From Staphylococcus xylosus NJ (GTDB lineage Bacteria > Bacillota > Bacilli > Staphylococcales > Staphylococcaceae): a stretch of 64,000 bases of DNA. Of this stretch, positions 30,501-38,743 are shown in pieces. The notes below the pieces were generated by a model. The model was given only the letters and a program-made list of their open reading frames with translations. It was not told where the DNA came from and made no database searches. The position numbers and the translations under genes were made by a program. The stretch's first letter is position 1; each line of letters opens with the position of its first letter. The stretch is taken from NCBI RefSeq assembly GCF_000338275.1, contig NZ_ANMR01000019.1:97446-161445 (forward strand), read 5' to 3'.

Positions 30501-33500
30501 CAAGATAAAATTCGTACGTTCATGTGGATGATTTGGATCTAATGGCACATAAGCACCACCAGCTTTCAAGATACCGTATATACCAATCATCATTTCTAAA
30601 CGACGTTGAGACATAATACCGACTAAATCATTTGGTTTCACACCTTCGTTGCGTAATTGATATGCTACTTGGTTCGCACGTTCATTTAACGCTTGATAAG
30701 TTAAGTGTTCACCTTCAAATGTGATTGCAGTTTTATTTGGAGTTTGTTCCACTTGTTTTTCAAAGCGTTCTACAAAAGTCACAGTATTATTTAATTCTAA
30801 TTCTGTATCATTGAATTGATTTAGAATTGTTTCTCTTTCAGCATCAGTGATTATTTCAATATCACTGATATTCTGTTCAGGACGACGTACTACACTAGAA
30901 ATTATTTCTACAAAATGCGCTAACATGCGCTCTATTGTATCTTCACTAAACAACTCTTGTGCATATTCTAGTGAGACTTTATAATCTTCGTTTTCATGAA
31001 TTGTCATACTCAAATCAAATTTTGCGTTTGTATTTGAAGTTTCTTTTTTCTGTATTAACCAATCATCTATTTGTAAGCTTTGCTTGTCATTATTTTGTAA
31101 CGTGAACAACACATCAAATAAAGGATTACGTGTTAAATCACGTTTTTCTACGACTTCATCTAACAATGCTTCTAAAGGATATTCTTGGTTATCGTAAGCT
31201 TTTAAAGCTAGCTCTCTAACTTCATCTAATAATTGGCTAAATGTCTTATTTCTTTCTGGATACGAACGCATTGCTAAAGTATTAACAAACATACCTAGCA
31301 TATCCTCAGTATCTCTATGTGTACGTCCTGAAATAGGACTACCTACTACAACATCCTCTTGTCTACTATATTTATGCAATAGCACCATGAATGATGACAA
31401 CAGAATCATATAATCCGTACTGCCTGTTGTTTGAGACAATTGATGGATAGCCTTTTGAACGTCCTCAGGCATTTCCAAGCTCACTGTTTTTCCAGTAAAG
31501 CTTTGCTGATTAGGTCTAGCGTAATCATAAGGTAAATCTAAGACAGGAGCTTCATTTTCAAATTGAGATAACCAAAATTCACGCTGGTCGTTTAAGTCGC
31601 GTGCTTGCATCCACTCACTATAATCTTTGTATTGTACACTTAATGGCTCTAACGCTTGTTCATGATATAAAGCAGAAAATTCTTTCATGATAATGTTGAT
31701 TGAGAAACCATCAGAAATAATATGATGCATATCATAAAGTAGTACATAGCGTTGTTCAGCTATTTTAGCTATTTTAACTCTTAATAACGGAGCTTGACCT
31801 AAATCAAACGGTTGAACAAATTCATTTAGTATAGCAAATTCGTCTTCTTCATTAATTTCTTGGTAATCTACAACGATAGTTGCCGAGTCATTAATTACTT
31901 GAACGGGCTCGCCTTTTATCGTTTCAAAATGAGTTCTTAACGCTTCGTGACGATTTACTAATTTTTGGAATACATCTTCTACACGTGATACATCAACATT
32001 ACCTTGAATTTCTAACACGCTCGGCATGTTATACGCTGTTTGACCATCTACCATTTCGTTTAAAACATATAGACGTTTTTGTGGTGAAGATGCTAAGTAA
32101 TACGGTTTACTTTCAGCTTGAGGGATACTTTGACTATTTCCATTATCAGTATATGTGTCAACAACTTTTGCAAGTTGTGCAATAGTAGGACTTTCGAACA
32201 CTAATTTCAATGGTAATCGGTTACCGACTTCACTCTCAATCTTATTAATAATACCGATTGCTTTTAACGAATGACCACCAATTTCAAAGAAGTTATCATT
32301 TGTACTTACCTTCTCAATATTTAAAACAGACTCAAAAATAGAAGCTAACATAGATTCTGTTTCAGTTTCAGGTGCTACATAAACCTTACCTTCAACTTTA
32401 ATTTCTGGTAACGCACGTTTGTTTAACTTACCACTTGAAGATACTGGTAGTTCATCTATTTGAGTCATATAAGATGGAACCATATAGTCTGGTAATTTAT
32501 GGTTTAATTCTGTTTTTACTGCATCAAAGTCAATAACTTGATCCGACACTATATAAACACAAATTGCTAATTCTCCATCAACCATAGGTTTTGTGATAAC
32601 TGCTACATCTAAAATAGCTTTATTCTGACGTAAGACACTTTCAATTTCGCCTAATTCAATACGGTAACCACGAATTTTAACTTGTTCATCAATACGACCA
32701 GAATATGAAATATTACCGTCAGCATTCCATCGAGCTAAATCTCCTGTACGATACAGTTTGCCTTCACCAAATGGATTGTCGACAAATTTTTCTTGCGTTA
32801 ATTCAGGGCGGTTTAAATAACCTTCTGTAACATTGACCCCGCCTATTACAAGCTCTCCAGAAACACCAATACCCATAACATGGTTATCTTCGTCTAAAAT
32901 ATAAGCTTGTGTATTGGCAATCGGTTTACCAATTGGAATATTCGTATAGTGAACATCACTATATGTTTCAAAACTTGTTACATCAATCGTTGCTTCAGTA
33001 GGGCCATACAAGTTAATCAATTGTGTGTTATTTTTTCCACCTATATATTCATTAAATTGGTTTACTAATTCTGGTTTAAGTGCCTCACCACTTGCTAAAA
33101 CATATCTTAAGCTAGAAACTAAGTGTGCTTGCTTTGTACCTTTAATGTAATTAATAAATACATTAAACATAGATGGCACAAAGTGGACCATTGTTGCTTC
33201 AGATGTTTGTATTAGAGAAGTAATTTGTTCAGGATTACCTTCTTCTCCTGAAGGTAATAGCACAGCTTGTGCACCAACCATTGCAAAACCGAAAATTTCC
33301 CAAACTGACACATCAAAGGTAAAGGGCGTCTTGAAACAAATAATATCATCGCTATCGATATGATATTTATCATAAACCCAGTTCAGTCTATTCATTACGC
33401 TTTCACCAGCAACTAAAACGCCTTTCGGACGACCAGTCGTTCCAGATGTATAAATAACATACATTAAATTAGAGACATCAGTGATATGCTCTAAATTAGT

Positions 33501-36500
33501 TGTCGGCAACGTTTTCAGTACCTGGTTCTTAGTGATATCAATCACTGTATTATCATAAGCAATGTCACTATCTGGTGTTCTATCAGTCAATAATACAGTT
33601 GCTTGGCTATCCTCTAAAATATAATTAATACGATCTTTAGGATAATTTGGATCCACAGGTACATATGCGCCACCCGCTTTAAGAATACCGTATATGCCGA
33701 TAATCATTTCTAAGCGGCGATTTGTCATTAATGCGACAAGAGAATTTGCTGTCACACCTTCATTACGTAGTTGATATGCTAGTTGGTTCGCACGTTCATT
33801 TAATGCGTGATAACTTAAACTTTCACCTTCATAGGAAATTGCCGTTTTATCTGGTGTCTTCGCAACTTGATTTTCAAAACGCTCAACAAATGTTTGCGTG
33901 TTATTAAATGGCACCGTCGTATTATTAAAGTCATTAAATATAACGTCTCTTTCATTTTGTGTCACCATTTCAATTTCACTAATCTTAGATGTTGGTTGAT
34001 CTGCTATATTTGAAAGTAATTCCATAAAGTGCGTTAACATACGCTCAATCGTATCTTGTTCAAATAATTCTTGTGCGTATTCTAAGGCAATTTTATAACC
34101 ATTATTGTCATAAACTGTCATACTCAAATCAAATTTTGCATTAGTAAACGAAGCCTCTTTTTGCTCTGTTGACCAATCATCGATTTGGAAACTTTCATTT
34201 TCATTGTTTTGTAATGTAAAGAGCACATCAAATAATGGATTACGTGTTAGATCACGTTTTTCTACAATTTCATCTACAAGTGCCTCTAACGGATATTCTT
34301 GATTATCAAAAGCTTGTAATGATGTATCTTTAACTTCTGCTAACAATTGTTCAAATGACTTGTTACGCTCTGGATTAGAACGCATTGCCAATGTATTAAC
34401 AAACATACCTAACATATTTTCTGTATCTTTGTGTGTACGACCAGAAATCGGACTACCTACAACAATATCTTCTTGTCTACTATATTTATGCAATAACACC
34501 ATAAATGATGACAATAGAATCATATAATCTGTAGTACCAGTAGCTTGAGACAGTTGATTAATAGCATTTCTTGTCTTTTCTGGCATATCCATACTTACTG
34601 TTCTACCTGTAAAGCTTTGTTGATTTGGTCTAGCGTAATCGTATGGCAAGTCTAGTACTGGTGCTTCTTCTTTAAATTGAGATACCCAGAATTGACGTTG
34701 TTCAGCTAAATCACGCGAACGCATCCACTCACTATAATCTTTGTATTGTACTGTTAATTCATCTAATGTACGGCCTTTATATAGTGCTGTGAATTCTTTG
34801 ATGATGAGATTAATAGAGAAACCATCAGAAATAATATGATGCATATCAAATAATAAAATGTATTGTTTTTCTGCACATTTAACAACTTTAACTCTTAATA
34901 AAGGTGCGGTTGTTAAATCAAACGGTTTAACAAAATCACTCAACAACGTATCATAATCTTCCGTTTGCGTTTCTTCATAATCAATCTGGATGCTGCCTTC
35001 ATCATCAATAATTTGAACTGGTTCACCATCAACAGTGTCAAAGTGTGTTCTCAATGCTTCATGACGATCTACCAGTGCTTGGAACGTATTTCTCACACGT
35101 TCTACATCAACCTCACCTCGAATTTCTAACATACTCGCCATATTGTAAGCAGTTTGTCCCTCAACCATTTCATTTAAAACGTATAAACGTTTTTGTGGTG
35201 AAGAAGTGAGATAATACGGTTTAGTTTCTGCTAAAGGAATACGGCGTTCAATCGCATCGCTTACTTCGCTATCAATCACTTTTGAAAGTAGAGCAGCTGT
35301 TGGATTATCAAATATTTTTTTCAGAGGTAAACGCTTATTAGTTTTACTTTCAATTTCATTTATTACACTAATTGCTTTAAGTGAATGTCCACCAATTTCA
35401 AAGAAGTTATCAAAGATACTTACGCGTTCTATATTTAATGTAGCACTAAATATATCAACGACCATCGCTTCCATATCATTTCTAGGCGCAACATACTCCA
35501 AATTTCCTACTTTTATTTCTGGTAGAGCTTTTTTATTTAGCTTACCACTTGAAGATACAGGTAACTCCTCAACTTGCATCATATAAGTTGGTACCATATA
35601 TTCAGGTAATTGTTGGCTTAATTCAGCTTTTAATGATTCGAAATCTATTGTTTGGTCTGAAACAATATAAGTACAAATTGATAACTCATCATCAATAATA
35701 GGCTTAGCAACAACTGCAACATTTAAAATGTCATCATTCTTACGCAAGATACTCTCGATTTCACCTAATTCAATACGGTAACCACGAATTTTAACTTGCT
35801 CATCTATACGACCTAGATAAGAAATATTGCCGTCATTATTCCATTGAGCCAAATCTCCTGTACGGTATATTTTGCCTTCTCCAAATGGATTATTAACGAA
35901 TTTTTCTTGTGTTAATTCAGGACGGTTCAAGTAACCTCTTGTAACGTTGATACCCCCAATACACAATTCACCTGGTACGCCAATACCCATTACATTGTTA
36001 TCTTCATTTAAAATATAAGCTTGTGTGTTCGCAATCGGCTTTCCAATTGGCACTACGTCATATTTAACATTATGGTCAAAGTCAAAACTCGTAACATCAA
36101 TTGTTGCTTCTGTTGGGCCATATAAATTTATTAATTGTGTACTATTTTTACTACCAATAAGCTCGTTAAATTGATTTACGATACTCGGTTTTAGCGCTTC
36201 TCCACTCGCTAAGACATATCTTAGACTCGAAATCATTTGTGTTTGGTTTGTCGCTTTAATAAAGTTAATAAACACGTTAAACATTGATGGCACAAAGTGG
36301 ACCATTGTAGGCGTGTCATTTTGTATAACTGAAGTAATTTTTTCAGGGTTACCTTCTTCGCCTGAAGGTAATAGTACTGCTTGAGCACCAATCATTCCGA
36401 ATCCAAATACTTCCCATACAGATACGTCAAACGTAAATGGTGTTTTGAAGAAGACTATATCTTCATTGCCAATACCATACTTATCTATAAGCCAATTCAA

Positions 36501-38342
36501 ACGGTTCATTAAACTTTCTCCTGAAACAAGAACCCCTTTAGGCTTACCTGTTGTCCCTGATGTATAGATGACATACATTAAATTGTTTACATCTGTAATA
36601 TGCTCTAAATTGGCAGTAGGGAGTGAGGCTAATGTCTCATTATTAGAGATATCAATCACTTTATGGTCATATGAGATTGTTTCTTGCAACTCATTATCTG
36701 TCAAGAGTACTGTTGCTTGGCTATCTTCTAAAATGTAGTTAATACGGTCCGCTGGATAATTAGGGTCTATTGGAACATAAGCACCACCTGCTTTGATAAT
36801 TCCATAGATAGCCACTAACATTTCTAGGCTTCTGTTAGCCATTACAGCAACAAGAGACTCTGATTCGATTCCTTCAGAACGCAAACGATATGCCATTTGA
36901 TTGACCTTGGCATTGAACGCTTTATAAGTTAGACTTTCTCCTTCATATTTGATTGCTGTTTTGTTTGGAAATTTAGATACTTGTTCTTCAAATCGTTCGA
37001 TAAATGATTGGCTATTATTCAATGCTAAATTCGTATTGTTAAAGTCATTTAAAATCGTTTCTCTTTCTTCACCAGAGACAATTTCAATGTCTTTAATTTT
37101 GCGTTCCGGTGCTTCAATCATGCTATTCAAGACATGTAAGATCGTCTCATGTAATTGATAAACACCTGCTTCATCCAATACATCAATTTGATAATCATAA
37201 TCTATATCTAAGCCATTTTTACTGCTTCTATTACTGATGTTAACACTTAATGGCGCATTGTTTGTCCCATTGTCTAACCATTCATCTAGGAAACCATCAT
37301 TCATAAATTCAGCATCGTATTGTGCATTTTGGAAGGACACAAAGCAGTCTACTAAACCTTTTTTATTCCCACTATTTTCAACAATATACTCGTATGGGTA
37401 TTTTCTATGTTTTAATACATTAAGACTTTCTAGCTTAATCTTGTTTAAGTAAGATTTAACAGTTGCTTCTTTGTCCATTTCAACGATTATGGGTAATACT
37501 CTTGAAAATACTCCTGTGGAAGTTTTCTCTTTTCGATTATTCCTATTATGTATCAGCAATCCAACAGAATTAGTTTTAGACAATGTTTTTTTATGTTTAA
37601 TTATATGCATTATTGCTGAAAAAAGGTTACTTATACTCACATCATTTTCTTCACAGAAACGTTTAACATTTTCAGCATCTTGATCCAACAAGTTAATACT
37701 TATTCTCTTACCAACTGCACTGTCCAATGTTGTCTTCTCAAAGAGGATGTTGTCTTCGAAATTTTCTAATTTTTCTAACCAAAAATCTTTATCTTTTGTG
37801 AAACGCTTAGTTGTTTCATAATCCATTTCTGTAGAAATTGCTTCAAAATAGGCTGCACTTTCTGTCTCTTTATCTTCTTTACCCACTAATTTTTTAGATA
37901 GGTTATCTACAACAATTGTTACACCCCATGCATCACTAATTAAATGGTGTTGTAACAAGAATATTACGTAATGTCCCTGAGGCGCTTTCGCTATAATCAC
38001 TCTATAAAGTGGTTCATCCAAGTTAAAGATATTCATAGTAGCACTTTCTCGAACCCACTTATCATAGCCGACTTCATCTTGATAAAAGTCTACAAACTCA
38101 AAATCTTGATGTTCATAGTCCACTAGATACTGCTTGTATTCTCCCTCTTCTCTAGTAACTCTTATTCTTAAAGTGTCATGTTGCTCTATGATTTTATTGA
38201 AGGCTTCATTTACTTCGTCATATCCTAAACCATTATTCATATGAACAATACCAGCAATATTATTAATGCTAGTGTTCTCATAAAATTGTTCTATTTGTAA
38301 AATTTCCTTTTGTGCGTATGATAACAATTTTTTATTCGCCAA
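21546..38342 (-). CDS. Five-module non-ribosomal peptide synthetase with terminal reductase
   Basis: A single intact 5598-aa enzyme, ordered C-A-T five times, then R. The first C domain has H132, H133 and D137 (QHHLISDAW). C2 to C5 carry MHHIISDG or IHHIISDG (C2 at 1168). Each A domain has YTSGTTG and NGK/SGK core motifs. The carrier serines are S987, S2025, S3064, S4102 and S5140. The last is in GGDS context and the others GGHS. The reductase has TGATGFFG at 5236 and Tyr5398/Lys5402. No epimerase, methyltransferase or thioesterase domain is present. Pocket codes read DVWHLSLIDK (A1, A2), DVWHFSLVEK (A3), DVWHLSLIEK (A4) and DVWHLTLIEK (A5), serine-like. The start is a TTG with AGGGGGGCAG nine bases upstream. 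Confidence 0.95.
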   Translation of the reverse strand: MANKKLLSYAQKEILQIEQFYENTSINNIAGIVHMNNGLGYDEVNEAFNKIIEQHDTLRIRVTREEGEYKQYLVDYEHQDFEFVDFYQDEVGYDKWVRESATMNIFNLDEPLYRVIIAKAPQGHYVIFLLQHHLISDAWGVTIVVDNLSKKLVGKEDKETESAAYFEAISTEMDYETTKRFTKDKDFWLEKLENFEDNILFEKTTLDSAVGKRISINLLDQDAENVKRFCEENDVSISNLFSAIMHIIKHKKTLSKTNSVGLLIHNRNNRKEKTSTGVFSRVLPIIVEMDKEATVKSYLNKIKLESLNVLKHRKYPYEYIVENSGNKKGLVDCFVSFQNAQYDAEFMNDGFLDEWLDNGTNNAPLSVNISNRSSKNGLDIDYDYQIDVLDEAGVYQLHETILHVLNSMIEAPERKIKDIEIVSGEERETILNDFNNTNLALNNSQSFIERFEEQVSKFPNKTAIKYEGESLTYKAFNAKVNQMAYRLRSEGIESESLVAVMANRSLEMLVAIYGIIKAGGAYVPIDPNYPADRINYILEDSQATVLLTDNELQETISYDHKVIDISNNETLASLPTANLEHITDVNNLMYVIYTSGTTGKPKGVLVSGESLMNRLNWLIDKYGIGNEDIVFFKTPFTFDVSVWEVFGFGMIGAQAVLLPSGEEGNPEKITSVIQNDTPTMVHFVPSMFNVFINFIKATNQTQMISSLRYVLASGEALKPSIVNQFNELIGSKNSTQLINLYGPTEATIDVTSFDFDHNVKYDVVPIGKPIANTQAYILNEDNNVMGIGVPGELCIGGINVTRGYLNRPELTQEKFVNNPFGEGKIYRTGDLAQWNNDGNISYLGRIDEQVKIRGYRIELGEIESILRKNDDILNVAVVAKPIIDDELSICTYIVSDQTIDFESLKAELSQQLPEYMVPTYMMQVEELPVSSSGKLNKKALPEIKVGNLEYVAPRNDMEAMVVDIFSATLNIERVSIFDNFFEIGGHSLKAISVINEIESKTNKRLPLKKIFDNPTAALLSKVIDSEVSDAIERRIPLAETKPYYLTSSPQKRLYVLNEMVEGQTAYNMASMLEIRGEVDVERVRNTFQALVDRHEALRTHFDTVDGEPVQIIDDEGSIQIDYEETQTEDYDTLLSDFVKPFDLTTAPLLRVKVVKCAEKQYILLFDMHHIISDGFSINLIIKEFTALYKGRTLDELTVQYKDYSEWMRSRDLAEQRQFWVSQFKEEAPVLDLPYDYARPNQQSFTGRTVSMDMPEKTRNAINQLSQATGTTDYMILLSSFMVLLHKYSRQEDIVVGSPISGRTHKDTENMLGMFVNTLAMRSNPERNKSFEQLLAEVKDTSLQAFDNQEYPLEALVDEIVEKRDLTRNPLFDVLFTLQNNENESFQIDDWSTEQKEASFTNAKFDLSMTVYDNNGYKIALEYAQELFEQDTIERMLTHFMELLSNIADQPTSKISEIEMVTQNERDVIFNDFNNTTVPFNNTQTFVERFENQVAKTPDKTAISYEGESLSYHALNERANQLAYQLRNEGVTANSLVALMTNRRLEMIIGIYGILKAGGAYVPVDPNYPKDRINYILEDSQATVLLTDRTPDSDIAYDNTVIDITKNQVLKTLPTTNLEHITDVSNLMYVIYTSGTTGRPKGVLVAGESVMNRLNWVYDKYHIDSDDIICFKTPFTFDVSVWEIFGFAMVGAQAVLLPSGEEGNPEQITSLIQTSEATMVHFVPSMFNVFINYIKGTKQAHLVSSLRYVLASGEALKPELVNQFNEYIGGKNNTQLINLYGPTEATIDVTSFETYSDVHYTNIPIGKPIANTQAYILDEDNHVMGIGVSGELVIGGVNVTEGYLNRPELTQEKFVDNPFGEGKLYRTGDLARWNADGNISYSGRIDEQVKIRGYRIELGEIESVLRQNKAILDVAVITKPMVDGELAICVYIVSDQVIDFDAVKTELNHKLPDYMVPSYMTQIDELPVSSSGKLNKRALPEIKVEGKVYVAPETETESMLASIFESVLNIEKVSTNDNFFEIGGHSLKAIGIINKIESEVGNRLPLKLVFESPTIAQLAKVVDTYTDNGNSQSIPQAESKPYYLASSPQKRLYVLNEMVDGQTAYNMPSVLEIQGNVDVSRVEDVFQKLVNRHEALRTHFETIKGEPVQVINDSATIVVDYQEINEEDEFAILNEFVQPFDLGQAPLLRVKIAKIAEQRYVLLYDMHHIISDGFSINIIMKEFSALYHEQALEPLSVQYKDYSEWMQARDLNDQREFWLSQFENEAPVLDLPYDYARPNQQSFTGKTVSLEMPEDVQKAIHQLSQTTGSTDYMILLSSFMVLLHKYSRQEDVVVGSPISGRTHRDTEDMLGMFVNTLAMRSYPERNKTFSQLLDEVRELALKAYDNQEYPLEALLDEVVEKRDLTRNPLFDVLFTLQNNDKQSLQIDDWLIQKKETSNTNAKFDLSMTIHENEDYKVSLEYAQELFSEDTIERMLAHFVEIISSVVRRPEQNISDIEIITDAERETILNQFNDTELELNNTVTFVERFEKQVEQTPNKTAITFEGEHLTYQALNERANQVAYQLRNEGVKPNDLVGIMSQRRLEMMIGIYGILKAGGAYVPLDPNHPHERTNFILQDSNPRVLLTDEKIAYDIKFDNEIIKLTNNTALNNLPTENLPLVIDETNLMYIIYTSGTTGKPKGVMVPYSSVMNRLNWMVDYFGLGTEDKILFKTPFTFDVSIWEVFGWAVMGGEIIMLRSGEESNPEKIASVIDQHDITMTHFVPSMLSVFIDFIKTSHKESEIASLNHVFTSGEALKAEHVNQFNDLVGLRNNTLLYNLYGPTETTVEVTYYPVFAGQSYTEVPIGKPIANSQAYIMNEDDNLLGIGVPGELCIGGTAVTNGYLNRPDLTADKFVDNPFGEGKMYRTGDLVKWSKDGQIDYIGRIDEQVKIRGYRIELGEIESSIAQIDNISEVAVVTQSDENNADLMIAAYVVSESVVDFDSIKTTLGKQLPDYMIPTLMMQIDSLPVTANGKLDKKGLPKIKLENKAYVEPRNATEATIAEVYGEVLNLDNVSALDNFFEIGGHSLRAISVINEIESKMSVRMPLKAIFENPTVSQLSKAIGTHAGELSSQTIPLAETKAHYLASSPQKRLYVLNEMMDGQTAYNMPSMLEVRGEVDVERVQSAFQSLVNRHEALRTHFDTVDSEPVQIIDEQANITVDYEEVSTEDYEQLLNRFIRPFNLAHAPLLRVKVVKCAEQRYVLLFDMHHIISDGFSINLIIKEFTALYHGQALETLTAQYKDYSEWMHTRDLSDQRAFWLSQFEEDAPVLDLPYDHARSIQQSYTGKSVSVEVPEELRQEIQELSQTTGSTDFMILLASFNVLLHKYSRQEDIVVGSPISGRTHKDTENMLGMFVNTLAMRAYPERSKTFNQLLSEVKDTALKAYDNQEYPLEALVDEIVETRDLTRNPLFDVLFTLQNNETESLQIEDWSIEQKEPSTTNAKFDLSMTIFDDDGYKISLEFAEELFNQDTVARMLDHYLEILKHSVQQPEQKISDLQMITKQEEAKIFNEFNDTAVPFNNTKTFVEIFEAQVAKTPNEIAITYEGESLTYAMLNAKANQLANYLRIEGVQPNTLVGLMTNRRLEMMIGIYGILKAGGAYVPIDPNYPSDRINYILGDSQPNVLLTDQTLDATIDFNKAVLNLTDDSVVETQSTDNLSKVTDVKDLMYVIYTSGTTGKPKGVMVPYKGVMNRLHWMIDKYYINNEDTILFKTPFTFDVSVWEVFGPTMVGGQAILLPSGEESNPEKITSLIDYHNITMVHFVPSMLGVFIDFIKSTNRVEDIATVNYVLASGEALKAEQVNQFNALIGEPNNSLLIDLYGPTEASIEVIYYPCAPGETYDKIPIGRPIANIQAYIMNEDESLMGIGVPGELCIGGVGVTKGYLNRPDLTDEKFIDNPFGEGKLYRTGDLAKWSTTGNVEYLGRIDEQVKIRGYRIELGEIESLLRQINLISDVAVVAKPMAGEELAICAYLVSDESIDFDEIKSQLNQNLPDYMVPTYMTQIDILPVTSNGKLDKKQLPEIQVESENYVAPTNEIEEMLTNIFGEVLNIERVSIYDNFFEVGGHSLKAINVINKIEGETGIRLPLKVIFESPTVAQLGKVLNDQESSLDGQNIPIAESKSYYLASSPQKRLYVLNEMVQGQTAYNMPSMLEINGVVDVARVEDVFQSLVERHEVLRTHFETIDGEPVQIIDEQANITVDYEETDIDDYETLLNNFVRPFNLRHSPLLRVKIVKLADKRHILLFDIHHIISDGFSINLIIKEFIALYHERTLEQLKVQYKDYSEWMHSRDLSDQRAFWLSQFEDEAPVLDLPYDHSRPKQQSFTGKTISAEMPKETRDALHELAQRTNSTDYMILLSSFMILLHKYSRQEDVVIGSPISGRTHQDTDNLLGMFVNTLPMRAYPENNKAFNQFLDEVRDTALKAYDNQEYPLEELVDEVVERRDLTRNPLFDVLFTLQNNETQDLQIEDWDIKEKQATNTKAKFDLNMMIEDNEAYKVSLEYAAELFEPQTVERMLNHYLKILSEVVQHPAQNISDIDMTTEEERTQILDAFNDTYADLPNNQTFVERFEKQVANTPNQTAITFEGESLTYKELNVRVNQLAHKLRAEGVEANSLVGLMTNRSIEMMVSIYGILKAGGAYVPMDPSQPSDRINYILNDSQPTLLITDRPLDTSIEFDRNVIDVTEKDEFANLSMDNLNHITDVSDLMYVIYTSGTTGNPKGVVVPYEGVLNRLNWMIDEYDFTEEDIIMFKTPYTFDVSVWEIFGFAMVGAQAVLLPSGEEGNPSKITSLIQQHAITMIHFVPSMLGVFVDYIKSTNEVAEIASINTVLATGEALKSEQANRFNSIIGQHNDTLLIDLYGPTEASIEVTYNPLPPNQEYDIITIGRPIANVQMYVLNNNNQHTGIGVPGELCIAGVAVTNGYLNRPELTQQQFIDNPFGEGKVYRTGDLAKWTTDGEIEYLGRIDEQVKIRGYRIELGEISSHLLRIENISDAGVIAKPMASEELAICAYLVADQPISFADIKTELARKVPDYMVPAYMTQIEQLPVTSNGKLNKRALPEIEVERQEFVEPRNEIEADVVQAMKEVLNTDSISVYDNFFEIGGDSIIAIKLTSLLSKSYNISIKDIFELQTIDRISESIAAKDQTNILTKLEMLKNIDTAQGHQFSSEFIQEINEYKEESVENYEVISSGAVKQGKNVLLTGATGFFGIYMLNNLLEDTDFNIYVMVRSNKEVNGETKLYRNWIYYFESQIDPEYAERIHIIEGNIELEKLGMTSETYESLSQNIDMIVNAAANVSHFATTDASYGANVGGIEQLIQFAKYNQSKEIHHMSTISIASGKVDEKAQLTFSEHDLDLGQVMNNVYLDTKIEAEKVLIASREQGVETNIYRLGNLQCDSRTGVFQKNEENNAFYSIIKSFRNLEIFPDLENDDLEFTPVDQAAKACSQLIKNNQLNNEIHHIYNNNHLSLKQLMHVYNQNNYHIKDVQWNEFVDYLMHCIKEDVMSDQINDFLLHTGVLDNNIFNKSHFEVLDFKTNFILEKLNFKWQPTEDETLSKMISHPKNNF

Positions 38343-38380
38343 TTAAAGCTGCCCCCCTATAAATATATAGTACATAACTT

Positions 38381-38409
38381 ATAATAATATTATTTAAAGC
38401 ATTCTTCAA
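38381..38409 (-). promoter_or_regulatory. Candidate sigma-A promoter of the NRPS operon
   Basis: On the minus strand TTGAAG (38404-38409) and TATTAT (38381-38386) are 17 bases apart. The start would be near 38374, leaving a leader of about 30 bases before the TTG start codon. In such AT-rich DNA other matches are possible. Confidence 0.45.
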
Positions 38410-38702
38410 TGATATTATATTTTTTATTTACACTACAGTTAAATAAATTCCCAATTATCAGTTGTTTAAACATTTATAAATCTTTCGTTATTTATTTTAA
38501 TTTAGCATTAATTAATTACTTTAATTAATTATAATTTTACATTAAACTTTATTTATTATTAAAGTAATAATACACTCTTGAATTGCGCTTAACTCTATTG
38601 TATTATTCTGATTTTTCAGTTATTTTAAAACATAGGTTTTTAATCAAACTCTATTTACATCATGTTCTTACGACTTTTTCTCAGTTCAGTAAACACATAT
38701 TT

Positions 38703-38743
38703 ATAAAAACAAAAAATACACCTTCAATACTTGAAGATGTATT
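38703..38743 (-). terminator. Terminator after ssb, before the NRPS
   Basis: On the minus strand AATACATCTTCAA pairs with TTGAAGGTGTATT (one G-T pair) over a 3-base loop and is followed by TTTTGTTTTT. It separates ssb transcription from the NRPS and would also stop rpsF-ssb transcripts from ever reaching rpsR. Confidence 0.85.

Noticed and set aside
22700..37100. Epimerisation domains inside the NRPS
   Set aside because: Only one HHxxxDG-type motif occurs per module, in the condensation position. The constant 1038-residue step leaves no room for an extra domain of about 430 residues.
23875..37683. Plus-strand open frames of 60-70 codons inside the NRPS
   Set aside because: They lack ribosome binding sites, recur at equivalent positions of different modules and are antisense shadows of conserved protein motifs.
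22700..38342. Repeated sequences through the NRPS as a CRISPR array or DNA repeat family
   Set aside because: They are homologous protein modules about 3.1 kb long, not short regularly spaced repeats. No cas genes are present.
21546..38342. Identity with aureusimine or lugdunin synthetase
   Set aside because: AusA has two modules and starts with an A domain. Lugdunin is made by several proteins with separate transporters. The domain order and pocket codes here differ from both.
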